DNA from: CAXMQZ01 sp963719055
Lineage (GTDB): Bacteria; Acidobacteriota; Thermoanaerobaculia; Multivoradales; JAHEKO01
Reading direction: 5' to 3'
NCBI GenBank assembly: GCA_963719055.1
Contig: CAVRAU010000018.1
Span: 36,444-100,443 of the forward strand
DNA length: 64,000 nucleotides
The translations under genes were made by a program, and so were the position numbers. Shown piece after piece: positions 27,469-36,888 of the stretch (position 1 is the stretch's first letter; every line of letters begins with the position of its first letter). The notes beneath the pieces were generated by a model, which had not been told where the DNA came from, did no database searches, and was given only the letters and a program-made list of their open reading frames with translations.

Positions 27469-30400
27469 ATGTTGGATCGATTGATCGAGTGGTCTCTGAA
27501 GAATCAGCTCGTGGTGATCGTCGGCCTGGTGCTGGCGATCCTGGGTGGCATTTGGGCCATCAACGAGACAACGGTTGATGCCATACCGGATCTGTCCGAT
27601 GTTCAGGTGATCATTTTCACCGAGTATTCGGGCCAGGCCCCACAGGTGGTGGAAGACCAGGTGACCTATCCCATCACTTCGACCATGTTGGCGGTTCCCT
27701 TTGCCAAGGTCGTGAGGGGGTATTCCTTCTTCGGGTTCTCGTTCGTGTACGTGATCTTCGAGGATGGGACGGATCTCTACTGGGCCCGTTCCAGAGTCCT
27801 GGAGTATCTATCCGGGTTGTCGAAACAGTTACCCGCTGGTGTGGCTCCGCAGCTGGGCCCCGATGCAACGGGAGTGGGTTGGGCCTTCATGTACGTCCTG
27901 AACTCCCCGGAGCGGTCTCTCGCAGATCTACGGAGTTATCAGGACTGGTACCTGCGGTACGGACTCACTTCGGTGGATGGCGTGGCCGAAGTGGCATCTA
28001 TCGGCGGCTTTGTCCGCCAGTACCAGGTCGAGGTGGATCCAGTGCGTCTGCGGGCTTACGGAATTCCGATCGATCAGGTGAAGACAGCGATTCAACGCTC
28101 CAATATCGATGTCGGGGGTCGGGTCGTGGAGTTGGCCGAGAAGGAGTTCATGGTCCGGGGGCTTGGCTATGTCAAGAATGTGGGTGACCTCGAGACCATC
28201 GTTCTCACTGCTGGACCTGGTGGCGTGCCGGTGCTGCTCAGAGATGTGGCGCGGGTCTCCATCGGTCCCGAGATTCGCGTGGTCTGGCCGAGTGGAACGG
28301 TGAAGGGGAGACGGTGGGCGGCATCGTTGTCGTTCGTTGGGGTGCCGATACCCGCACTGTGATCGAGAGTGTGAAGGAACGCTTGGAGGAGCTCAAGGCA
28401 GGTCTTCCAGAAGACGTGGAGATCTCTATCGCCTACGACCGCACGAACTTGATCGATCGGGCAGTAGAGACGCTCACCCACACCTTGATCGAGGAGTCGA
28501 TCGTTGTCGCACTGGTTTGCTTGGTGTTCCTCTTTCACTTCCGCTCGGCGCTGGTGGCGATTATCTCCATCCCGGTCTCGATTCTCATGGCCTTCATCGT
28601 CATGAAGCTGCAGGGACTCGGGGCCAACATCATGTCCCTGGGAGGCATTGCCATCTCTATCGGTGTCCTGGTGGACGCGGCCATCATCATGGTCGAGAAC
28701 GCTCACAAGCACTATGAAGAGTGGCAGGGCAAGCGTTCTCATCTGGAAATCATCACAAAAGCGGCCCAGGAGGTGGGTCCGACACTGTTCTTCACCCTGC
28801 TGGTGATTACCGTCTCCTTCATGCCGGTCTTCACCCTCGAGGCACAAGAGGGACGTCTCTTCAAGCCTCTGGCCTTTACCAAGACCTACTCCATGGCGAT
28901 GGCTTCGATTCTCGCCGTGACGGCGGTTCCTGTGCTCATGTACTGGTTCGTGCGCGGCAAGATCCGCAGTGAAGACCGCCACCCGGTATCACGCTTGCTT
29001 CGCTTTCTCTACACACCGGTACTCAACTGGTCCTTGCGGTGGCGGTGGTGGGTGATCATCGCCATGATCGCGATTCTCGCGGTGACAGTTGTTCCGCTCC
29101 AACGGATCGGCTCGGAGTTCATGCCGCCGCTATGGGAGGGAGACCTCCTCTATATGCCCACGACCTTTCCCGGAATCTCCATCACCAAGGCGAAGGAGAT
29201 CCTGCAGCAGACCGACAAGATCATCCGGACCTTTCCCGAGGTCGAGACGGTCTTTGGCAAGGTGGGTAGGGCGGAGACCGCCACCGATCCGGCGCCGTTG
29301 TCGATGATCGAGACGACCATCGTGCTGAAGGACCCGTCGGAGTGGCGACCGGGGATCACCAAGGACGATCTGATCGCCGAGCTCGATCGCGCCGTCCAGC
29401 TTCCGGGCGTGACCAACGCCTGGACCATGCCGATCAAGACCAGGATCGACATGTTGTCGACGGGTATCAAGACCCCAGTGGGGATCAAGGTCGCGGGTCC
29501 GGATCTGACGACTCGGAAGAGATCGCCAAGCAGGTTGAGGCGGTGGTCAAGCCGCTTCCGGGGACGCTGTCTGCCTACGCTGAACGGGTGATGGGTGGGT
29601 CCTATATCGATTTCCACATCGATCGAGAGGCCGCGGCACGGTATGGAATCAAGGTCGGAGACATCCAGGACGTCATTCAATCCGCTATCGGTGGGATGAA
29701 CGTCTCCTGGACCGTCGAGGGACTCGAGAGATACCCGATCAATGTTCGCTATCCGAGAGAACTTCGCAATGATCCAGCGACATTGAAAGAAGTCCTAGTG
29801 GCTGCGCCGTCCGGTGCCCAGGTGCCTCTGGGACAGTTGGCCGAGCTCGAGATCCACACCGGGCCTCCCGGCATCAAGACCGAGGGCGCCCGGCCCAATG
29901 CCTGGGTCTATGTAGATCTCAGCGGCATCGATGTCGGATCATGGGTTGAGAAGGCCAAGCTCGAAGTGGCCCAACAGATCGACCTGCCGCCGGGCTACAG
30001 CATCTTCTGGTCAGGACAGTACGAGTACATGCAGCGAGCGAAGGCTCGCTTGCTGATGATCGTGCCCATCACGCTCTCTTTGATCTTCTTGATTCTCTAC
30101 TTCCACACCAAGTCGCTGACCAAGACCGCCATCGTGCTGTCAGCAGTCCCGTTCGCCCTGGTGGGGTCGATCTGGTTGATGGACTGGCTGGGCTACAACT
30201 GGTCGGTCGCCGTTTGGGTTGGTGTGATCGCCCTGGCAGGTCTGGCCGCGGAAACGGGAGTCGTGATGCTTCTGTATCTTGACATCGCCTATGAGAACTG
30301 GAAGAGCAGGGGAGAAATGGCCACCTTCTCCGATCTCCGCGCGGCTGTGGATCATGGCGCCGTCCAGAGGATTCGGCCCAAGACCATGGCGGTCGTGACG

Positions 30401-30610
30401 ACCTTTGTCGCCCTGGTGCCGATTCTGTGGTCGACGGGAACTGGCGCCGACGTGATGAGGCGCATCGCGGCACCAATGGTCGGTGGCCTATTCACCTCAT
30501 TCGTGGGAGAGCTCATCGTGTTTCCGGCCATCTATTTCATCTGGCGAGGCATGGGTTTGCGCCGCACACCACTCTTCGAATCCGACGATGACGGAAGCCC
30601 GACGAGATAG
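27469..30610 (+). CDS. CusA/CzcA-family heavy-metal RND transporter, CusA-like (two frameshifts)
   Basis: About 1,046 residues. Start MLDRLIEWSLKNQLVVI, then DLSDVQVIIFTEYSGQAPQVVEDQVTYP split over family blocks. The TM4 motif is GVLVDAAIIMVENAHKHYEEW, which matches the CusA pattern (DAA, ENAHK) rather than the CzcA pattern. MPPLWEGDLLYMPTTFPGIS, RIDMLSTGIKTPVGIKVAGPD and a late GLAAETGVVMLLYLDIAY are also CusA-like. Cu(I)/Ag(I) export is the likely function, but the methionine relay should be checked on a repaired sequence. Frames change near 28283 (beside NGEGETVGG) and near 29508 (GPDLT to SEEIAKQV). Confidence 0.88.
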
Positions 30611-30645
30611 ACTAGCCTGTCCGTTCTGCGTGTCGTGATCCCACC

Positions 30646-31902
30646 ATGACTCACCGCGAATCAGCTCCGCTTCAGTCTGCGTCCTCGACCCGGTGGGCCA
30701 GTGTGGGATTCTGGCTGTATGCCCTCCATCTGGTTACCGTGTGGGGACTCGCACTCTCGAATGCCTTGCAAGGACTCACGATCCTCTGGACAGCGATTCG
30801 TTGGCGTCGGGTCCGACCTGATGGCGAGAACCTGAAGGCGGTGGAAGCGGACCGGATTCTGAAGCCGTTTGCTCTTTACCTTCTGGTCTTTGTCGCTTCG
30901 GTCATCACCTCGTACAACGTTCGTCAGAGCCTCTGGGATCTGCGCGCGCTCGTCGGACTCACCACCTTGCCTTTGGCGATCATCCTGGTTCGAAGTGAGC
31001 GGCAGGTACGGTTGATATACGACCTGCTGATATGGACCACGGGCGGCATGGCACTCTATGGAATCGCCCAATACTTCTTCACGGACTTCGGCGGATTGCA
31101 GCAGCGGATTCCAGGTCCCTTTGGCCACTACATGACCTACTCGGGCGTCTTGCTGCTGGGTGCTTGCCTGGCTACCGGCCGTCTGATGACGGGTTCCAGG
31201 CAGCGCCGGATTCTCGACTGGCTGATCCTGCTCGTCATTCTGGTGGCCCTGGGCCTGACCTTGACAAGAAATGCGTGGTTGGCGGCCTTCGTGGTTCTGA
31301 CCATCGCCTTTTTCGTGCGCTTTCGCCGCTGGCTGTGGGCCTATGCGACAGCGGTGGTCCTGGTGCTCGCTCTGACCGCGAGCCTGGCCCCTCAGCACTG
31401 GTCGCGCATCACCTCGATGGTCAGTCTGGAAGATGTTTCCAACTACGATCGGATCTGTATGGCCGAGGCCGGCCTGCATATGATCTCGGACCGGCCGCTG
31501 TTCGGGATCGGCCCCGGGATGGTGCAGGAGTACTACCCCATCTACAAGCACCCGACAGCTCATCGAACCGATGTGAAGCACCTACACAACACGCTGCTCC
31601 ACCTGGCCGCAGAGCGCGGACTGCTGAGTGTCGTGGCCTATATCTGGCTGATGGTGGCAGCCTTTCTGTTGGCCTACAGAGGCTATCGGGACGACGGTGG
31701 TCTGCGAGGCGAGCGGGCCGATCTCTACCTGGGAGTGCTGCTGTCGCTGATTGCCGTCAATATCGCCGGCGTCTTCGAGGCCAACTGGCGGGATACCGAG
31801 ATCCAACGGTGGGTGCTGTTCCTGTTGGCCGTGCCGGTCTGTGTGCAGGCGGAGCCCGCAGACCAGCCCCTCGAGTCCGCCAGCTCGCCGGCCGACGGAT
31901 AA
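30646..31902 (+). CDS. O-antigen ligase-family membrane protein
   Basis: 418 residues with about 10-12 membrane helices. Wzy_C/O-antigen-ligase features are present: YGIAQYFFTDF, a long LTLTRNAWLAAFVVLTIAFF segment, a large external loop with FGIGPGMVQEYYPIY and the HNTLLHLAAERGLLSVVAYI block carrying the conserved His. Such proteins transfer lipid-linked glycans to lipid A core or polymerise them, on the periplasmic side. Other members of a polysaccharide cluster are absent. It begins 35 nt after the RND transporter gene and may be read through from it. Confidence 0.85.
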   Translation: MTHRESAPLQSASSTRWASVGFWLYALHLVTVWGLALSNALQGLTILWTAIRWRRVRPDGENLKAVEADRILKPFALYLLVFVASVITSYNVRQSLWDLRALVGLTTLPLAIILVRSERQVRLIYDLLIWTTGGMALYGIAQYFFTDFGGLQQRIPGPFGHYMTYSGVLLLGACLATGRLMTGSRQRRILDWLILLVILVALGLTLTRNAWLAAFVVLTIAFFVRFRRWLWAYATAVVLVLALTASLAPQHWSRITSMVSLEDVSNYDRICMAEAGLHMISDRPLFGIGPGMVQEYYPIYKHPTAHRTDVKHLHNTLLHLAAERGLLSVVAYIWLMVAAFLLAYRGYRDDGGLRGERADLYLGVLLSLIAVNIAGVFEANWRDTEIQRWVLFLLAVPVCVQAEPADQPLESASSPADG

Positions 31903-31971
31903 TTCTCGCCGGCAGCCGCTGGCGGTAGTATTCGGGATGAAGCCATGCCTTCGAAACCGATGGAGGATGTG

Positions 31972-32685
31972 ATGAACGAATCGAAGCGACCCCGATTCAC
32001 CTATCTGGGACACTCTACTTTGCGCTGCGATCTGCCTGGCGGCGACGTCATGTTGATCGATCCGTGGGTCAACAACCCCAGCTGCCCGGAAGGGCTGAAA
32101 CAGCTCGACCGCATCGATGCCATGCTGATCACCCATGGTCATTTCGATCACATCAGTGACGCGGTGGAGCTGGCCCAACGCCACCATCCGGGTGTGGTGG
32201 TGGCCAACCCGGAGATCTGCCACTGGCTGGATTCCAAGGGCGTCGAAAACCTCCGCGAGATGAACATTGGCGGCGAGATCGAGGTGCTGGGATGCAAGGT
32301 CACCATGACCTGGACGCTCCACTCCTCCGGTATCGTCGATGGAGACCAGATGGTCTATGGTGGCAACCCCGGTGGATTCATCGTCGAGCTGCCCGGAGGC
32401 TTCACCTTCTACCATGTTGGAGATACCGATCTCTTCTCCGATTTGCAGCTGATCGGTGAGCTTCACCAGCCCGATCTGGTCTTCATGCCTATTGGGGACA
32501 ACTACACGATGGGTCCGAAGAGAGCTGCCCATGCATGCCGACTCCTGAACGCGGACAAGGTCGTTCCCATCCATTGGGGTACTTTTCCGATTCTCACCGG
32601 GACCCCGGATGCCTTTGCTCGGCAGTTGGCCGACCTGGGTGTCGATTGTGAACTGCTGATCATGCAACCCGGCGACGTCTACTGA
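31972..32685 (+). CDS. UPF0173/UlaG-like metal-dependent hydrolase (MBL fold)
   Basis: 237 residues. The fold's ligands are all visible: YLGHSTL at the start, MLITHGHFDHISDAVELA (HxHxDH), TLHSSG, HVGDTDLFSDLQLIGE and PIHWGTFP. The family includes UlaG-type lactonases and many uncharacterised hydrolases. ATG 31972 is preferred over ATG 31945 because GGAGG (31962-31966) lies 5 nt upstream and homology starts at FTYLGH. It is followed after 9 nt by the MntR-like gene, so co-transcription is likely. Confidence 0.88.
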   Translation: MNESKRPRFTYLGHSTLRCDLPGGDVMLIDPWVNNPSCPEGLKQLDRIDAMLITHGHFDHISDAVELAQRHHPGVVVANPEICHWLDSKGVENLREMNIGGEIEVLGCKVTMTWTLHSSGIVDGDQMVYGGNPGGFIVELPGGFTFYHVGDTDLFSDLQLIGELHQPDLVFMPIGDNYTMGPKRAAHACRLLNADKVVPIHWGTFPILTGTPDAFARQLADLGVDCELLIMQPGDVY

Positions 32686-32694
32686 GCGCAGAGA

Positions 32695-33360
32695 ATGCCC
32701 ACCAGCACTGTCGAGGACTATCTCAAATGCATCCTGCTCGCGGAGCAGGATGCGCCGGCAATCCGGGTCAGCACAGGACGGATCGCAGCGGCTCTGAGCG
32801 TAGCTCCGGCGACGGTGACCTCGATGTTGAAGACACTGGCCGCCAGCGGGCTGGTGAGCTACGAGCCCTACTCCGGTGTCAGCTTGACACCGGCGGGCAG
32901 GGAGCTGGCGCTGCACGTTCTGCGCCGGCATCGATTGGTGGAGCTGTTCTTGGTTCGGGTCATGGGAATGGACTGGTCGGAGGTCCACGAGGAGGCCGAG
33001 CTGCTCGAGCATTCGGTATCGGAGAATCTGATCCAGAGGATGGACGAGATGCTGGGGTTCCCGGAGGTGGATCCCCATGGCGACCCCATCCCCACAGCCG
33101 GTGGCAAGGTCCAGCAGTCCGCGGCGGTCAGCCTTCTGCAGTGTGACCTGGATGTGCCGATGAGAGTGGTCCGCGTCGGGGATCAGAGCATGGAGTTTCT
33201 GCAGCTGGTGGAACGCGAAGGGTTGAAGCCCGGGCGCCCGCTGGAGGTCCGAGAGCGCGACGAGGCTGCGGAGAGCGTGCTGCTCGATCGCCGCGATCGG
33301 GGGCTTTTGAGTCTCGGTTTCGGAGCCGCCTCGAAGATCCTGGTCAGCCCTGTCAAATAG
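32695..33360 (+). CDS. DtxR/MntR-family metal-responsive repressor with C-terminal SH3-like (FeoA) domain
   Basis: 221 residues. The winged helix includes VSTGRIAAALSVAPATVTSM and GLVSYEPYSGVSLTPAGREL. The metal-site residues match MntR rather than DtxR: EDYLKC has Asp where DtxR has Met10, and ELLEHSVSE has Glu where DtxR has Cys102. This suggests Mn(II) rather than Fe(II) sensing. The C-terminal FeoA-like domain (MRVVRVGDQSMEFLQLVEREG, SLGFGAASKILVSP) is, however, typical of DtxR. No metal-uptake gene lies beside it. Confidence 0.88.
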   Translation: MPTSTVEDYLKCILLAEQDAPAIRVSTGRIAAALSVAPATVTSMLKTLAASGLVSYEPYSGVSLTPAGRELALHVLRRHRLVELFLVRVMGMDWSEVHEEAELLEHSVSENLIQRMDEMLGFPEVDPHGDPIPTAGGKVQQSAAVSLLQCDLDVPMRVVRVGDQSMEFLQLVEREGLKPGRPLEVRERDEAAESVLLDRRDRGLLSLGFGAASKILVSPVK

Positions 33361-33389
33361 ACGCGTTGCGACACGGTCCGCAGAAGGAG

Positions 33390-34316
33390 TCAGAGCCAGC
33401 GCGAGCCCATCAGGAGCCCCAGTCGAGACAGGAGACCCATCTGGGGTGGTGTCTCGACGACACGGACACCTGCGGATTGGACCTGTTTGAGGAGCGCCCT
33501 CGCGGTTCGCCGGGAATAGCGAGCCGCGGCTCGCAGATCCCGCGGCATTTGAGCGCCTGGCTTCCGAGGCTCCAACAACGATTCGAGTCGCCTGCACTCG
33601 CTCTGGATCACCGCGGCCAGGGTTTGTGGGTCCTCCTCTTCACCGGCGATCCAGGAGTCGGGAAGCTCACTGAGCGGTAGGCGAGCACGGTGCCGGCGCA
33701 GGTCGTCTCCGAGATCCAGCAGGCCGTGCAGCCGGACCAACGCCGAGGCGAAACCGGCGACCGGTTCGGTGGGCTCTTCATCCAGCGCCAGCCATGCCAG
33801 GCTCTTGCCGAGATGCAAGGCTTCCCGTTCAGCGGCTCGCCGGTCAGGAGGTCTTGTCCGCATGCACCGGTGCCGGGCGCAGGCGTGGAGGTGGTCGAAC
33901 CCTTCCCTGGCCCATGGCCTTTGCTGGTCGAGGGCGTGAATCAGGACGTATACGGGTTGCCCTGGCGGCTGACCGTCCAGGGTGGCCTCCAGATCGAATT
34001 CCCATCGGTTGATGGCGGTCAGACTCTCGCCTGCCAATCCGGTCTGACGGGCGAAGTCGAAGAGTGTCAGGGCGTAGGCCGTCATCGCCTGCAAGCGATG
34101 ACGATCCGCACGGGGAAGGAGCAGAAGGGCAGGGGCGAAGTCTCGGAGGACCAGACGGGAGACCTGGCCGCAGATCTCCTGGGCCCGTTCCCTGTCATGC
34201 AGATCCAGGGGCTTTCGCAGCTCATCGACCCAGCGGCTGTGGCGACTGCCGACCAGGGCGTTGGCCCGCCATGAATCATCGCCGGGACGGGCATCGCTGA
34301 CGCGCTCGACGGGCAT
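33390..34316 (-). CDS. Divergent squalene/phytoene synthase-family protein
   Basis: 308 residues, all-helical. The family pattern is recognisable: AYALTLFDFARQTGLAGE, AINRWEFDLEATLDGQP, LGKSLAWLALDEEP and RLHGLLDLGDDLRRHRARLP. The second DxxxD motif survives as DLGDD. The first, normally DDxxD, is reduced to DFARQ with one Asp, so head-to-head prenyl condensation is doubtful. It could be a divergent HpnC/HpnD-like enzyme or a non-catalytic relative. ATG 34316 is the best start before the domain, though its ribosome site is weak. No hopanoid or carotenoid gene is adjacent. Confidence 0.65.
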   Translation of the reverse strand: MPVERVSDARPGDDSWRANALVGSRHSRWVDELRKPLDLHDRERAQEICGQVSRLVLRDFAPALLLLPRADRHRLQAMTAYALTLFDFARQTGLAGESLTAINRWEFDLEATLDGQPPGQPVYVLIHALDQQRPWAREGFDHLHACARHRCMRTRPPDRRAAEREALHLGKSLAWLALDEEPTEPVAGFASALVRLHGLLDLGDDLRRHRARLPLSELPDSWIAGEEEDPQTLAAVIQSECRRLESLLEPRKPGAQMPRDLRAAARYSRRTARALLKQVQSAGVRVVETPPQMGLLSRLGLLMGSRWL

Positions 34317-34494
34317 GGGGCTCGAAGAGGATCCGGCTGGTTGGCGAGGGCACACTTCGGTCAAGCTTACCAGCGGGTCGGAGGGCGGCCGAAATCGGTC
34401 AGATATACTGCTCACGGTCTCTGCTGCGACTCTCCGAGGGTTGTGAAGAAGTCCACACCGACCGGTTTCAGCCGGTTCTAGACTGCGTAAGGAA

Positions 34495-35536
34495 ATGACC
34501 AGACAGCAGCGGTTCAAGCGTCGCATCATTCGTCAAGCGGTCCAGGAGAACCTGGACACGATGGCAGGGAATCGACGGCGGCGGCGAGGAAGATTCGGAC
34601 ATCTGTTGCTGGTATCTGTCCGGGTTCTCTTCTTCGTGTCCCTGCCGGCGGCGCTCTTTGCCTCGACCTATGTGCTGTCCAGCGCCACGGATGAGTGGCG
34701 ACGATCGACGGATGCCGGTTCTCTTCCCAGGACTGTAGCGACGCCGCGGCAACTGCCGACCGAACAGGTCGAGTCGGTCGGCGGCGGGTCGCACCGAGGT
34801 CGAGTTTGCGATCCCCGAGCCCATCAACTCTGCCGTCTTTCCTCTGACACTGCGGACCGTGATTCTGGATCCGGGTCATGGTGGAGAGAACGAAGGTACC
34901 CAGGCTCCGGTTGGACTGGTGGAGAAGGAGGTGACCCTCGATATCGCGCGGCGGCTCGGCGACCTGCTGACGGCCAGCGGCTACGAGGTGGTCCTGACCC
35001 GTGAGAAAGACGTCGATATGTCTCTGCGAGATCGGGCTGATCTGGCCAACAATCGCCGCGGAGATATCTTCGTCTCCATCCATGTCAACTGGTTGGAGAA
35101 TCGTGAGCTGCGAGGGCTCGAGACGTTCTATCTCGGCCCCACGGACGATCCCTATCTGGAGGCTCTGGCGGCTCGCGAGAACCAGCAGTCGGGTTACTCC
35201 CTGGCCGATCTGAGGGATATCCTGCAGCAGGTCTATGCCGGGTTTCGACAGGAGGAATCGCGGAGATTGGCCGAGTCCGTCCAGCGATCGCTATACGAGT
35301 CCCTGCGTCAGGTCGATGACAGTGTGCGCGATCGCGGTGTCAAGAGCGCGCCCTTCGGGGTTCTGACCCGGACGGATATGCCGGCGATTCTGGCCGAGGT
35401 CTCCAGTGTCTCGAACGAGATCGAAGCCCGGCTGCTGATGACGCCGATCTACCGTCAGTATCTCGCGGAATCACTCTTCCGCGGCATAGAATCCTATTCC
35501 CACAGCCTGAGTCAGGCCTACGAAGTCGGCGGATGA
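34495..35536 (+). CDS. N-acetylmuramoyl-L-alanine amidase (Amidase_3), membrane-anchored (one frameshift)
   Basis: About 346 residues. A basic cytoplasmic start (RQQRFKRRIIRQ, NRRRRRGRFGH) precedes a membrane helix (LLLVSVRVLFFVSLPAALFA), then a linker and the zinc amidase. Zinc ligands: DPGHGGENEG (His), VEKEVTLDIA (Glu) and FVSIHVNW (His). The catalytic Glu is in AILAEVSSVSN. Cleaves the lactyl-amide bond of peptidoglycan in the periplasm. The frame shifts near 34785 (ESVGGG to RTEVEFAIPEPIN). The stop is 4 nt before the ATG of the MamK-like actin gene, so the two are likely co-expressed. Confidence 0.88.
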
Positions 35537-35540
35537 GAAC

Positions 35541-36565
35541 ATGAGAGCGAACCCATCGTCAATCTGGGCGTCGATCTGGGCACCTCCCGCAGTTCGATCT
35601 CGTCGTCCAATGGCGTCCGGCAAGCGATCGAGAGCTATGTCGGGTGGCCCACCGATCTGGTGGCTCGCAAAGTCCTCAACAAGGAAGTCCTGGTGGGTCG
35701 CGAGGCCCTGGAGAACCGGCAGATGCTGGACATCCGGCGGCCTCTGGAGCGCGGCTTGATCAAGGAAGGCTCGGAAAAGGACGGCATGGCGGTGCACGAG
35801 CTTCTGCAGCATCTCGTGTCGTTGGTGGGGTTGGGGCCGGATCGTCGAGATCTACGGGTGCGGGCAGTGGTGGGTGTGCCGGCCGCCGCGTTGCGGGTGA
35901 ACAAGCAGCAGCTGCGCAATGCACTGCGGGGGATCGTCGATCGATTGATGATCGTTTCCGAGCCCTTCGCAGTGGCCTACGGTTTGGAGGCCCTGGTCAA
36001 TTCTCTCATCATCGACATCGGTGCCGGCACCTGTGATTTCTGTGTCATGCACGGACGCTACCCTGCAGAAGAAGATCAGCGTACCCTGACGCTGGCGGGC
36101 GACTACATCGACGAGCAACTTCATCTGCAGATCTCGTCGCTCTACCCGGAGGCCAATATCTCGCGGAACATGGCCCGGCAGTGGAAGGAGACGTTCAGCT
36201 TCGTCGGTGAGCCGCCGGAGGACATCGAGATCATGGCCCCGGTCCAGGGCAGACCTACCCGTTTCGACATCACCGATCCGATGCGCGCCGCTTGCGAGAG
36301 CATCGTGCCGGCGGTGGTGGAGACCATGCTGGACCTCATCTCACGCGTCGAGCCCGAGTATCAAGAGAGCGTGCGGAACAATGTCATCCTCTCCGGCGGC
36401 AGCGGCCTTATTCGCGGTCTGGGATTGGCGCTGCAGGATGCTCTGGAGGACGTCGGGAGCGGCAAGGTCCGGGTGGTCGCCGACCCTCTCCACGTCGGCT
36501 CCGACGGCGGTCTGGCTCTGGCCATGGACGCGCCCGACTCCGAGTGGGAGAAGCTGGCCGCCTGA
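35541..36565 (+). CDS. MamK-like bacterial actin (frameshift at the start)
   Basis: About 340 residues of the actin ATPase superfamily. Phosphate-1 is LGVDLGTSRSSI, phosphate-2 LIIDIGAGTCDFCVMHG, adenosine motif VILSGGSGLIRGLGLAL. The order and wording of many blocks follow MamK more closely than MreB as I recall them: SYVGWPTDLVARKVL, MLDIRRPLERGLIKEG, VVGVPAAALRVNKQQLRN, MIVSEPFAVAYGLEALVN, ETFSFVG, MRAACESIVPAVVETM and EPEYQESV. The only start codon (35541) is out of frame with the domain, which opens at EPIVNLGVD, so one base is missing at about 35545. It lies 4 nt after the amidase gene. No magnetosome genes are in the window. Confidence 0.8.
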
Positions 36566-36654
36566 GATAGCTGGAGTCACGGAGCTAGAGCTCTGTCCTG
36601 CTTGCTGTAGTCCGTGCCAATCTTGTGGCGACGCCCTGAGACATGGCGGTCCCT

Positions 36655-36867
36655 TCAGGTTTTGTAGCACGCGGACAGGACCTCCAGATTCTTCTTGCAG
36701 ACTGTCCGTAGTGCCTTTTGATCTTTGGCCATGACGGCGTTCTCCCGCAGGGAGGAGCGCGCCCATTCGAGAGATTGCCGGATTGCAGGTGCCGTATCGC
36801 CGTCGGCCAGGCGATAGAAACGCCAGAGGGGGAGAGGCGAGACGACCTCGAGACCGGCTAGAATCAT
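36655..36867 (-). CDS. Possible small protein of unknown function
   Basis: A 70-residue frame lies divergently to ligA (MILAGLEVVSPLPLWRFYRL, ending VCKKNLEVLSACYKT). It is mostly helical and basic at the end, without recognised domains. The region would otherwise be a 323-bp gap between the actin gene and ligA, in which I see no other feature. Support is only frame length and plausible composition, so it may be chance. Confidence 0.3.
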   Translation of the reverse strand: MILAGLEVVSPLPLWRFYRLADGDTAPAIRQSLEWARSSLRENAVMAKDQKALRTVCKKNLEVLSACYKT

Positions 36868-36888
36868 GGGCTTGGGAACCGCAACGAG

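Noticed and set aside
498..30610. In-frame TGA codons as possible selenocysteine sites, since selB is present
   Set aside because: Each interrupted gene continues in a different frame, not after a read-through TGA in the same frame, so the breaks are indels rather than recoded stops.
32000..33597. Long minus-strand frame spanning the UlaG-like and MntR-like genes
   Set aside because: Both plus-strand genes have complete, conserved motifs and ribosome sites; the minus frame is a mirror.
34495..36565. Magnetosome island remnant
   Set aside because: Only the actin is MamK-like; no mamA, B, E, M, O, P or Q-type gene lies in the window, so a magnetosome context is not supported.
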